A stretch of 64,000 nucleotides of DNA. It comes from Mansonella perstans. Lineage: Eukaryota > Nematoda > Chromadorea > Rhabditida > Onchocercidae. A program made the translations under genes and the position numbers. The stretch lies in NCBI GenBank assembly GCA_037074765.1, contig JBAMDO010000031.1:186001-250000 (forward strand), written 5' to 3'. Under the pieces are notes generated by a model. That model made no database searches. It was given only the letters and a program-made list of their open reading frames with translations, and was not told the DNA's origin. Positions 53,522 to 64,000 of this stretch are shown piece by piece. Position 1 is the first letter of the stretch; every line of letters starts with the position of its first letter.

Positions 53522-54446
53522 ATGTCATTGGGAGATGTTCCGGATGTGGATATAGATCCGGATGGTATATTTAAATACATAATGATCAAGGTAACTGTTA
53601 GAATAATCGTAGTATTTATCGCTGACTTAACATCCAATACATATTCTTTGTGAGCTTAACAATATTCTTTATAAGCTATCACGCATATTTCATCCGCTAA
53701 CTGACTAATCAGTGATATGATTCTTATCGCTCAATATATATTTTCAGGTCACGGCAAAATCATCAGGTGAAGAGAAAATGATCATTCGAGGTTATAAACG
53801 CTGTAAATGGCATAAAAATATTCTTCAACAAACTGAAAAAGAAATTGGTATCTCCTTTTCACTAAAATGTGTTGGTGGTGGACGCATAAAGCATGAACCT
53901 CAGATGAAAAGCCTTTTTGTTTACGGCTACTCACAGGTTGGTATATATATAGCATGCATAAAATTATCATTCAAATAGCACTTCAAGTCTTGCGAATTTT
54001 TCATGAAGATAAAATTGCTTGTTTTAAAAGCGATAAAATCTGAAAAGTTGAAATTTTACTCGTGTAAACTTAATTAAAAACTTAATTACACATAATTCGA
54101 AAGGACTTGCTGTTTAGTTTTGTTCAGGATGTTCACTGCATTCTCTAACGTGCCATAACATTACATTAAGAGATACTCTCCACTTCATAAATATAAATCC
54201 TGGTACTAGTGATCTGCCAAGTTCACAAGCAAATGATAAAAAAAAGATTATTTTTGTAATCAATTGCCAAGTTTTTGAAAATAAAGTCTCATAATATTGT
54301 ATAAAATCATAAAGGCTATCAGTTATTGAAACTTGACAGCTGATTTTTTGTAGAGATATGGTCCGGCAAAACATGAGCAAACAGTCAATTTATTACAGGC
54401 GAAATATCCAGAATATAAAATTACATATTCGTATGAAGGCTATTAA
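53522..54446 (+). CDS. 14-kDa phosphohistidine phosphatase, copy 2
   Basis: The tandem paralogue of the preceding gene. Exons 53522-53590, 53748-53936 and 54354-54446 have exactly the same coding lengths (69, 189, 93) and phases, again 116 aa. It keeps IDPDGIFKYIMIK, a histidine at residue 45 (CKWHKNIL), CVGGGRIKHE, VYGYSQRYGPAKH and the terminal YKITYSYEGY. Many residues differ elsewhere, for example KMIIRGYKRCKW for KLIVRGYARCAF. This is therefore an old duplication with both copies kept functional. Different substrates or tissues are possible but not shown by sequence. Confidence 0.92.
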
Positions 54447-55080
54447 TTTTGTTTTGATCTCCTTTCTATTGTATATTATTTCTGTTTTCAGAGAGAGAAT
54501 AATTTATTCTTTGGAAAGGGTTTTCTCTTTAAGAATAAACACAGAAAGTAATCTTTGGGCCTCTTCACTGATATCAAATTAATTAAAACTCATTAAAATT
54601 AATTTTGGCTAACAAAAATTCTCTTGTGTAAATATAAAGGTAAGCAAAAGAACAAACTTTTTTTTTCTCTGGCCCATATAAGGTTAAATTATAACTTAAG
54701 GAACAATCATATAGTATTTTTATCCGAGTAATGCTTTTGTTTTCATTCATTTATTTATCATTGAGCAGTATTTGATATCATTGAAGTGAAGATATTTGAT
54801 ATCAAAACTAATTGAATATTCATATAATTTCTACACACATTCAGTGTATATTTCATACTTATCATAATTCACTAAGTGGTACTGGGTAGAATCCTCAAAA
54901 TTTTATGATATATCCTTTCACTATTTTGTGGTATAGCGTTTGGCCCTTTGATGAAGGCTAATTTCGTTTAAATATCTAGTCTTAGTTAACGGGAATTTTA
55001 AAAAAATATGACACTGGAAATCCACTTCTTTATATCAATCAATGAGATAAAATCACACTATTTTGGAATGCAGATTTGTT

Positions 55081-55250
55081 CTTACATAAAATGGCATAAT
55101 TTTGGATCCGATTTAATCTTATATGAAATGGTATAATTTCGAATCCGATTTAATCTTGTATGAAATGGTATAATTTTGGATCCGATTTAATCTTGTATGA
55201 AATGGTATAATCTTGGATCCGATTTAGTCTTTTGTGAAATGGCATATTTT
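55081..55250. repeat. 37-base tandem repeat
   Basis: Four to five imperfect copies of a unit close to ggatccgatttaatcttgta then tgaaatggtataatttt. It lies between the second phosphatase gene and the convergent DUF148-like gene, in non-coding DNA. Confidence 0.88.
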
Positions 55251-55734
55251 AAGAATTCTGATGATATGCTGTTTTGACTGTTTAACTTTTTTGCTTCGTA
55301 CCTTATGACAGTGTTCTGTTAAAAATGAAAAAATAGAATTATTGATTGTTTCTGCGTCAATTCTTTCTATTGACTGTCAAAAACCATCAAACATTTAGTA
55401 TCATTTAATAATGGTGACATTCAGCGACAAAGAATGGAATGACTTTCATGTTTTGTAAAATTAACGGAACTAAAATCAAAAGAAATTGAAATTCTGAATA
55501 AATAGAATCATCAAAGCTAAAACATTTCTTCTTCAGAGAGTGCTTCTAAATCAGAGATTTTTATTATAAAACCGTCGAATGTGGTAGTGAGTGTCTTTTT
55601 AGTTCACTGTTAAAAATTTATTCCTTTTCGAGGTAATCTTATAAAATTTTGTTTTTAAAATCATTCAAGTTTAGGAATACAAGTATGCATTGATGCATAC
55701 CCTGTACTTCTTAAATGATTAATAATTAATAGTA

Positions 55735-57453
55735 CTAATTCAATAATTTCAATTTCGATTTTTTTACTGGTGGTAGTGATGATAATGAAAATGGTGATGA
55801 TATTGGTGGTGGTAATAGTGATGGAGCACTATGCGGGAGTATCAATTTTTTCGTGTTCAATGGCAAAGATTGAATGATTGATGTGATTTTCTGGAATCGC
55901 TGTTCTGGTAATAATTCATGTTGCTTATGAACAGCTTGCAATTGATGCTGTGTAATTTCAGGTAATTTACGGAATGGTGATAATAATGGTAGTTTCAGAC
56001 GGGTTGAATCCGGTAAAGCTCCTATTACTTCATCAATTTTTCTCATTTTTTCCTAAAATAATATTAGTTTATTTAAACGTAAACGAAAGATCATATCACT
56101 GAATATTGTAATAGCCTGATACAATAATAATAAGTAGCTGTACATTTTTCTGCTTGAGGAATCATCAAAATGAGGAATCATCAAAAAACTTACTGTTTTA
56201 TCGAGATTAACATTCTGATAAACTAAAACAAGCTGTTCCCAGGCTTCTTTTGGAATTACATTTTGAAGGTCCGGTGAAAGTGCCTAGGAATTATTTTTTT
56301 TAGTTAAACAGTAATCATATAACAATTTAAGCAAAGAAGGGTTATTTACAGTTTGAACTCATTATTAAAATTTACTTGCTACTCTTCTTTGCTTGAAAAA
56401 AGAATGATTTTTTTTTTTTTAAATCTTTATGTACTATTGTTACTTCTAATCCTGAAAAGTAAGAGGAGGTATTTTGCTTTGCAGTTTTGCATTCTATAAT
56501 TGTTCTCACTGTCCTATTTCTGGCGCACATAACCTTTCTTTCTAAATTGATGACTGAGTACATGTTTGACCTTGATAAAGATAATCAAAACATAGCCTAA
56601 AAGTAAGGGATTCAAGATATATATAATTATTTCTTTGCTTAGCTTATTTACTTTTCAAATTACACTGTTCCGGTATTAAGGATCCTGTCAATGGCAGTGA
56701 TCATCAGTATATTCCTGTACATTTTGGAAATATTCCCTTCCAGTTATTGCAACAGGATGTCAGATTAGTTATCATTATTTTCGTGATCAAAAATAAAAAT
56801 TTTTGTTATATCATCAAGTTGAAAAATACCGCTGGAAAGTCTGGCATCGTTTGATGGAGTATTCGTTTTTGTTCTTCCGGAAGTGATTCAATGATAATGG
56901 TCATATGAAGCCATTTTTCTTCCGCCGTAAGATTTTTCGCTGTTCGTGTAGCCTTGAACAGTTCCTGGACCTCTTCGGGAAACAAGCGGAATACCGGTGG
57001 AAGAGGAAATCGTTGTAAAATATTTTCCGGTAATGCACTTATAATTTCGTCAATTTCCATTATTTTTTGCTGCAACCGATATGAGATAATACTTTATATA
57101 ATTTTAGAAAGCAGGAGTTTTTTCTAAGTTCTTCCTGATACTCTTTCTGATTTCTAATTTCGTTTCCGTATTACTATATTCTTGCTTTTGATTATCTATC
57201 TCTTTTATACGTTTGCGAAGCTAAGTGATCACGATAGATATATGTTTTCTAAAATTGATCTCTGAAATAATGAATACGGAACTGCGAGAAGCAACTGGAG
57301 GATATGGAATAATGATCCTTATATCATCATGCCTTCTGAAGTAAATATACGGATTTCCCTTACCGATATTGTCAGTGATTCATTCCGATGAATTTTGGCA
57401 AGTTGAGCGAAAATCTTAGGCGGTACAATGTTTTTCAGTTCAGATGGAGGTTC
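55735..57453 (-). CDS. DUF148-like four-repeat protein
   Basis: Probably a secreted nematode protein of the DUF148 (SXP/RAL-2-related) type; biochemical role unknown. Four exons join at phase 0: 57364-57453, 56830-57069, 56194-56283 and 55735-56052 (stop), about 245 aa. A first exon with a start codon and signal peptide is expected upstream but was not found. The protein holds four related segments of about 45 residues, each with a P-x-hydrophobic start, an NLT/NVN-like turn and an I-x-x-LP end. Examples are LKNIVPPKIFAQLAKIHRN, FRLFPEEVQELFKATRTAKN, LQNVIPKEAWEQLVLVYQN and FRKLPEITQHQLQAVHKQ. Segments 1-2 and 3-4 are encoded by equivalent exon pairs (90+240 and 90+~240). The C-terminus is a Pro/Ser-rich tail ending in KKSKLKLLN. 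The family call rests on motif shape and is moderate. Confidence 0.7.
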
Positions 57454-59771
57454 CTAAAAAGAAACCCAAACCTTACTTCCATATTAATACATATTCGTGG
57501 CTAGCTCATTTACTAATTCATTTTCCATATGAAGATTGTTCAGGAAACTTAAATGATGATTTTAGTGCTGAATTGCTTCAAGCATTTCAAGTCTACCTTC
57601 TGAGTTCTTTCGAGATCTTCTGAATCTCACCTGATCAAAATTTTTTCACGATTTAGTAAACAATGTTCAGCGATTTATCTATTTGAAATTGAATGCTTTC
57701 CGAATTTAAAAGATTTTAAAATTTTCATATTGAAAGCAGTCAGTCCATAATAATTAACTAAATTTTTGATATATTGCAAAATCAGTCCCATGGAAACCTG
57801 GAAATCTGATTGAAAATAAAGCTTTTTTGTTGAAAATAAATAACGATTTTTAAGTGAATTGAGAGGAAGCATTACCAAATATAAATTAATTAAATTTTTT
57901 ATAAAAAAAAAATCGAATTAACTTGTTTAATTTACAAAAAAAAAAAAAAGAAAAAAAAAAAAAAGAATACGAGAGGAAATGAAGGTTGTTTCACTTGCTT
58001 AACAGAATTCCATGCTATATTGGGTTGTAATGCAAACAGTGTCGTTGATATTGTAAGCAAAAACGATACAGTTGATACTGTAACAATTGATGAGTGAACC
58101 ATTCTTCAGAATAGAAGTAACTTTCAATTCTGAGCTCTCTTTTATAGGCACTGTTTTTTGTAGTATTATGTAATCACTTACTACATTTATTCTCTCCTTT
58201 CAACCACCCAATACAGGTAAGTGCAAGTTTTTGTTAATTTTAAAAAAAAAAGACTTCCTCAAATTTTCCTTCAGCCTTTTCCATTTTCACTTCCTTTCAT
58301 TACTCTTTACACAACGATTGATTTGAATGACCCTGAACCGATCCCGTTCATCATCAGTCAGTAAGTGCTTCAAACTTCTTAGAATATTTTACACATTATA
58401 TTTTTCGCTCGTTCAAATGTTTCACAGAAATTGTCCAGTAGCTAGGACATCTTTCAGTCACCGCATTCCGATAGATTTCTTAACAGTGAGAATAAACAAA
58501 ATTAATGTTTGTTCCCTTTTCTTGAATGCACGAAAAGTCATGAAAAAGCATTTTTTCTATTTCTTTCATCAAAAGCATCGGAAATTGCCGTAGGAATTAC
58601 TGTTAGAAATATTTTTACTGATACTGCGCTCATCAAGTGAAAAACACTGTTTGTTGTTGCGGAATGTTTGGATTTTAATTAAATTAATTTTTAGCCAACT
58701 CATAAGAACTATTTCATCGTTGTACCATCATTTTTTGGCTTTGAGTTTATCGATCCGCTAAAAATATATCCAAATATCACCAAATTGCTGCAATTCTAAT
58801 TTGGATTATATATTTCATACCTGCAATCCCGATATTTCTCACTGCAAAACTTCTTACTTCGAATTTTTCAAAGAAAAAAAAATATTTGCCATTTTCCACA
58901 AGTTTTTTTTACCGATACTCAAAAAGCAAACATAATTATTGTTTATATATAAACAGCTCGTGGGATAACTCCTGAGATAATAATTGTTTACATATAAACA
59001 GCTCCTGAGTATCGAATTAAATAGCGTTCAGATCAAAATGAATGATATTAGTTATTTTATTTCTGACTGTCTTTTCCTTCATATTTTTTAGGATTTTTAT
59101 AAATAAGGAAAATATCAATAAAATAGAAAAGCGGCTGAATATAAATGCCATCTAAATTGGTAAATGTATTTTGGTTAGCGCAAAAATTCTCACATCTTTG
59201 AAAGCAATCAATTGTTTGCTGGTTTTTTCCTAAAATAAACCGAAAGGATGCTTATAACTCAGAAAATTTGTGGATCGCTTTAACGAAAACATCGTTATTT
59301 ATTTCACCATATTTCAACCTTGAAACCGCATAGTTCCAGCAAAATATGGCCAATATTTGGGAAAACAGGCGTCATCTATTTCCCTTCATGGCAACCAAAA
59401 AATGGCACTATTTGCCGCTGTTCATAACAACGAAAAAAAAATAAGTGAATGACTGAAACAATCTAATGAGAATACAGAATAATTTATCATCAGTAAATCA
59501 CTAACTCATTTATTGCTAAATACCTTTTGAATAATGTTGCTTTAATTTTAAGGTACTGAATTTCATACAGTGTCGTGCACAGAGATTTAAGAAGAAATTT
59601 AGGCGTTATAAAATCCAAATCGAGTTAAATAGTAAATAAATTCAGTACATGGAAATTAAAATTCTTAAAATAAATAAAAAAGATATTAAGTTCCGCAAAC
59701 CTAATAATATTATAGTCTAGGCATTTCCTATGCAGATCAAAACATAACGTTATACAAAAAAATTAACAAGA
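57454..59771. other. Intergenic, no firm gene
   Basis: This is expected to contain the 5' exon of the DUF148-like gene, not identified. It has A-rich runs near 57901-57965. A plus-strand open frame at 58327-58593 has no splice or family support. A duplicated palindrome lies at 58932-59000. Confidence 0.5.
58932..59000. repeat. Tandem pair of palindromes
   Basis: TGTTTATATATAAACA, a perfect 16-base palindrome at 58940-58955, is followed by a second near-copy TGTTTACATATAAACA at 58985-59000, each trailed by gctc-tgag-type sequence. The half-site resembles a forkhead-type TGTTTA element, but chance in AT-rich DNA is possible. Confidence 0.6.
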
Positions 59772-61320
59772 TCACTCCCAGCCAAGCAGTTTTCTCGTTT
59801 TTGGGTCATCCAAACTAAGCAGTTCTGCTTTCCGTGCTTCCAAAATCTCATCCGGTACATACCTTATATCCTCATCCACTTGTTCCTGTTTCTTGATTAT
59901 TATCGTAACACCAACAGGTGCATGAGCCTACAAAAAAGAACAATAGAAGATGCTGGAAAAGCAAATTTTGAAATAAATGAGACCAAATTTTTAGAGGATT
60001 GAAACTGTCAAAGGTTATGTTGATCATAGTGAAAGTGAAAGTTGACAGAACTAAAATGCAATTTTGACGGAAAATTTAATTAGTAAGTAACTTCTGAATG
60101 AAAGAATAGAAATTCTTTTCCTTTTAAACAACGATAGTTACAGAAATTCATCAGCTAATCTATAATTTTTTTCCCAGCTAACAGAAACTGTGCCAGTTCC
60201 GTATGCTCAAAAATATATTCTTGCTAGTTTTGCTAAGTTTAATTATATTGAGTCTTTCGAGCTAAACATATTAAGTAAATTAAATTTCATAGTAAATTTG
60301 TACTGCGATTTTTAGGGTGGTATGAGATATATTTCTTCACAATAATATACAGAATAACCATCAATGAAAATATTGTGCCTTATCAATTTTAAAAACAGTT
60401 TTAAAAAACTAAAAAACTTTTAAAAAGGACATGACAATATAACACTTATTTAAAATATATCACTCAGATAAATAATAATAGAGTAATATGTTATGTTATG
60501 GTTAATTTTCTTCAAGATGGATAATATTCCGATCCGCTCAGTTCCTTAAACATTAGAAATATTTCACAGTGAGCTTGAAGTTTTTTTTAAGGACAAGAGA
60601 AATATTTGTAGAAACCTGTATAAGATGAAGATACAGTGAGAGACGAACAGTTGGTACCTCGCTCAATCTCAAAAACCGATGATACGTTGACAGTATTATC
60701 TCTTTTTCTTGCTTCCTTTTGTCAGACTTCTCCAATTTCAGCAAAACTTTCGTGGGAGGGATTGCATAGCTGAAAAATAGTAAAAGTCGTGATATTTAAG
60801 ATAAGATATGAAAATAGAAAAGATTAATTTTGGTGGAAATTAAAGTAGCGATGCTTCAATTTTTATCCATTTACATAAGCTGATGATAAATAAATCCAGG
60901 AAAATGATCAAAATATTAATTGAAGAAGTTGCTGTTCCTTTTAAGAGCTGATAATTGTATCACAGATAAGGGAAATCATATATTTTCGGATATCTTCAGA
61001 TAATTATAATCAAGATTCTGATGTTCTGTAACTAACTGTACACAACACAAAATCATACCTATCGATCACTTTGAATTCAAATTGGTGTGCCTTTCTACGA
61101 GCGTATTTATGAAACCTTTCAAGTGGTACAAAATCCATCGAATCCAATTGTAGATTAAGTATCGGGTATTCGGGATAAACTTTGGTATTTTTAATTACTG
61201 GTTCATATAGTTGCCATGGATCAATTTTTTTGACTTTTGCCCTCAAGGATACTTCTCGGAAATGCTGTATCGCTGTAGTTCCAATAACCCATTGAGATTT
61301 CAAATGTTTCATTGAAAAAT
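59772..61320 (-). CDS. mrpl-48: Mitochondrial ribosomal protein, S10-like domain (probably mL48)
   Basis: A structural protein of the mitochondrial ribosome with the S10-like fold. Three exons join in phase: 61059-61320, 60616-60769 and 59772-59927 (TGA), about 190 residues. The S10-type core reads LNLQLDSMDFVPLERFHKY, then FKVIDSYAIPPTKVLLKLEK, then RLSLYLHLIQ and a final VGVTIIIKK strand. The C-terminus is EARKAELLSLDDPKTRKLLG. The SYAIPPTK stretch after the helix fits mL48 better than uS10m, but the two share a fold. The 5' end is uncertain. The exon at 61320 starts in phase 1, and a plausible basic targeting segment (LRRHLTGTCWKYVIPQRK) lies at about 61400-61490 with a possible donor near 61398. 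Confidence 0.72.
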
Positions 61321-61929
61321 CTGCAATAATTTAGCAAATTATGGAATTTATGAGAATACATTTTGCGAAACAGTCTAGCACGTGTAATCATTCACGGAAC
61401 AGAATGGTCTAGTAATTGGTATTATAACTTTTCTCTGAGGAATCACGTACTTCCAACACGTTCCCGTCAGATGACGACGTAAAACTATAATTGGAAAGCA
61501 ATAGTGAAATTTGAACGGACAAAAAGTTAACAGTAAAAGAACTTTCATCTCACTTAAGTGCAATAGCCATTACAATATCTGAAAAGTGAACGAATTTGAA
61601 TAAAGAAGCAGTCAAATTCTTTAACATGCATCATCAATCTCTAAACATTACTATGGCATATTAGATCTATTGGGAAAGATCCCTGACCTCTGACCTTTAA
61701 CCCCAACTTATCATATCCAATTGACTCATTTATTGAGACAATTATTCGTTGTTCAAATTGTGCTAACTGGATAGGTGGTGTGCATCGCTGATTTTCGAAA
61801 TTTCAAAATTACCATGTTAACGCTTACTTTGAAGAGAGGCAGAGAATGCTTCAGAAAAGCGAGACAAAATGTGACAGAGAAAACATTGAAGCAGTAATAT
61901 TTGCAGTTTAAACCACTGAAAATTTTCTG

Positions 61930-62165
61930 CAGTAAAGTTTAGAATATGTGGATGAGGGATAACACGTGGGTTTGGCCCTTGAACAACTGTTCTCGGGATC
62001 CCTCGCAGGGTGGATTTATCTGCTCTGCGGGTTGTTTTTTTTGGACCGCGTCCCCGGGGTTATCCGGGAGCGCAATAGTGAGAAGTATCACTACAAGACA
62101 TATGAAGGATCCATACGTACGCTTGGTGATTGAAGTGTTTAGATGGCTTAACTGGTGAGAGATTC
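61930..62165. other. GC-rich island with hairpin potential
   Basis: In a region otherwise about 70% AT, this block carries GC-rich strings: cctcgcaggg, tctgctctgcgggttg and gaccgcgtccccggggttat. Short self-complementary units include CCCTCGCAGGG and CCCGGGGTTATCCGGG. Frames are open on both strands for 70-95 codons, but with no splice or family support. It could be a structured non-coding RNA, a pol III gene or a foreign insertion; I could not match it to snRNA, SRP, RNase P or tRNA signatures by eye. Confidence 0.5.
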
Positions 62166-62223
62166 TTAGAAAATATTTGATATCAAATGAAGCAGTGAGA
62201 ATGTGAGATGCGATTTTCTTGAA

Positions 62224-62420
62224 CATCGAATTCGAAAATTCTATTTCTTGGACATCGGATTCAAGGATTCTATTTTTTGAACATCGGATTCAAGAATTCT
62301 ATTTCTTGGACATGCGGATTCGAAAATTCTATTTCTTGGACATGCGAATTCGAAAATTCTATTTCTTGGACATCGGATTCAAGAATTCTATTTCTTGGAC
62401 ATAGGATTCAAAAATTTTAT
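62224..62420. repeat. 29-30 base minisatellite
   Basis: About 6.5 copies of catcggattcaagaattcta ttcttgga-type units, alternating between a 29-base form and a 30-base form starting catgcgg. Open frames across it are by-products of the repeat. It lies just downstream of vps-37. Confidence 0.9.
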
Positions 62421-62638
62421 TATTTACAAATATATTTGATTAAAGATCGAAAAGGGATTTTTTTGTCTGCTGACTTTTTTGATTCTCACTTGAAACTTTA
62501 AAATCACTTTAAAAACAAGAGACATTCATTTCGATTTTAAATAATTTCGACAATTCAAAATCTGACGAGGTTACACAGCATTAAACACATGACAAACTCA
62601 ACAAATACATCACCGCATAAATTATATTAACATCCGGT

Positions 62639-63796
62639 TCAGTACCAAAATGACTGACGAGATGATGATAGACTAATAGGCCGTGGGTACAGTCCAGCAC
62701 CTTTTGTAGGATATGGTGTCGTTTTAGAATTCGAACTTGGCTGCTGCAAATACTGTTGCTGCTGCAAAATTGCTAATAGCTTGTCGGATTTGATTTTTCT
62801 GTAAAAGGAACAAATATGAACCTTTCGGCAACATCCTGAGTGAATCGATAATCAAAAACAGTTTAACTAATCATTTTGTGAGTCGTTAAATCATATGTCT
62901 AAAATTTCGCTTAAAGAATAAGATGATATATCAAAAACTCTTCATAAGAAGTTAAAAAGATTTTAATAATGCTTACTTTGAGGATATAAAATTACTTAAG
63001 CAATCACAAAGTATAAAAATTGCACAAAGTGAACCTCATATGGGCAAGAGTCTTCTTTTCAATGAATTCTTTTAAGAACTGATCAACTTCTATCTCACTG
63101 CTTAAATATCGATCAGCGATCGCCTGAAATAAAGATCCTGAAGATTGTAACACCATCGGTGCTTATAGTTGGAAATACATTATGTTTATGCACTATCACT
63201 TTCCAATCATTTTTCTGCTCATCAGTTGTTCAAGAAAAAATATTTTACTATCGCTCATAGTTCCTTTTAAAAACATTTAATAAATCGAAATCATCTAACA
63301 ATAATATGAATCTTGGATCTTTCTTGTGTTTTGTTTACAAAATAGCATTTTGAGATTGTAAAGTTATCTACAAAAGTTTCAAGCTGTGAATTGAAACATT
63401 TCAGAATTAAGACTTTCTTGCACACATGAAATGCTCTTGTGCAAAAAAAAATAGTTTGTTTCAAATGAATTAACGATCTGTACATATAAAATTGTCTTAC
63501 TTATATAGTAGAGCAAAAAAATAAAACATGCATTTTTATACTAAATCATAGGCAGCTTCAACTCAACGTCACCGTTAAATTATGAATGAACTATCACTAA
63601 GATTCAAAAGAAGAGCCAATTCCAACGATCCATTCCCATGCCTTTGCACAAATAATTTAGTCTGCATTTTTTATGCCTAGTTATTAAAATTTTACACAAA
63701 TCGCTTAATTTACTTCGCTTTCGTCATCAGCAGATTGTGCAGCAGCTTGTAGCAATGCACTCAATGTGTCCAACGATCTTTCTTCCGATAGCGAAT
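62639..63796 (-). CDS. vps-37: ESCRT-I subunit VPS37, C-terminal part
   Basis: A subunit of the ESCRT-I complex, which sorts ubiquitinated membrane cargo into multivesicular bodies. Three 3' exons join in phase: 63714-63796, 63035-63123 and 62639-62798 (TGA), about 110 residues. The Mod_r-type end is recognisable: ADRYLSSEIEVDQFLKEFIE, then KKTLAHMRKIKSDKLLAIL, the VPS37 pattern of a D/E-x-F-L-x-x-(F/Y)-(I/L)-E-K-(R/K) helix followed by a basic helix. A Gln/Pro/Ser-rich tail (LQQQQYLQQPSS) ends the protein. The preceding exon is acidic (QSADDESE). The 5' exons lie beyond the window edge, so the gene is partial here. Confidence 0.8.
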
Positions 63797-64000
63797 CTGT
63801 AAATAAAAAGTAAATTCATTCTGCATTATTTCTATGATAGTCCTCTCTGATAGGTACCGTAACTATCAAGTGGGATAAAAAAATTGAAAAAATTCACTGT
63901 TTTAAATATGGTATTTCTTAAGCATGTAGCATTGTGGAATGAAGTTCATTACTTCAGCCTGTGTCTTTCTGATCAAATAATAGTTACATGGCTAATAAGA

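Noticed and set aside
55120..55220. tRNA T-loop-like gaatcc strings
   Set aside because: They are part of the 37-base tandem repeat and there is no cloverleaf around them.
58327..58593. 88-codon plus-strand frame
   Set aside because: No acceptor or donor consistent with a gene, and no recognisable domain.
62219..62501. Repeat-encoded frames (61 and 74 codons)
   Set aside because: By-products of the 29-30 base minisatellite; the frame shifts where unit length changes.

Overview
The window looks like nuclear DNA of a nematode, most likely a clade III (filarial-type) species. It is very AT-rich. Its genes are split into many short exons by introns with worm-style TTTCAG acceptors. It also carries nematode-restricted families: moulting-cycle LSP-repeat proteins and a DUF148-like secreted protein. 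The species assignment is inference; no rRNA or mitochondrial marker is present. Gene models were built by hand from open frames, splice-site phase and family resemblance, so first exons and UTRs are mostly missing.

Left third (1-23.2 kb). Two tandem paralogues of a MLT-10-like moulting protein (1290-4083 and 11095-14641) lie in a direct segmental duplication. Between them are the decayed antisense remains of a BEL/Pao LTR retrotransposon (about 4.6-6.9 kb), directly abutting a third, ruined LSP-repeat exon (7178-7720), plus a small unrecognised two-exon frame (9304-9653). Copy B has a 719-bp solo LTR with a 5-bp target-site duplication in one intron. From 14.6 to 23.2 kb there is an AT-rich gene desert with several minisatellites.

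Middle (23.2-43.9 kb). A complete Na+/Ca2+ exchanger gene of about 22 exons lies on the plus strand (23238-33268), with one apparent GC-AG intron. Then come minus-strand genes: a speculative small gene (34429-35459), the chaperonin subunit cct-7 (37015-40892, complete, 12 exons) and an ADF/cofilin of the unc-60 type (42731-43948).

Right third (45.7-64 kb). A UVSSA-type transcription-coupled repair gene (45748-50969) is followed on the plus strand by two tandem phosphohistidine phosphatase (PHPT1/janus) genes. On the minus strand are a DUF148-like protein built from four repeats (55735-57453), an S10-domain mitochondrial ribosomal protein, probably mL48 (59772-61320), and the 3' end of the ESCRT-I subunit vps-37 (62639-63796, running off the window). 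A GC-rich island (61.95-62.15 kb) and a 29-30 bp minisatellite separate the last two.

The genes do not form one pathway. Most are ordinary housekeeping genes; the unusual biology is in the moulting-gene cluster, with its tandem duplication, retroelement damage and uneven divergence between paralogues.
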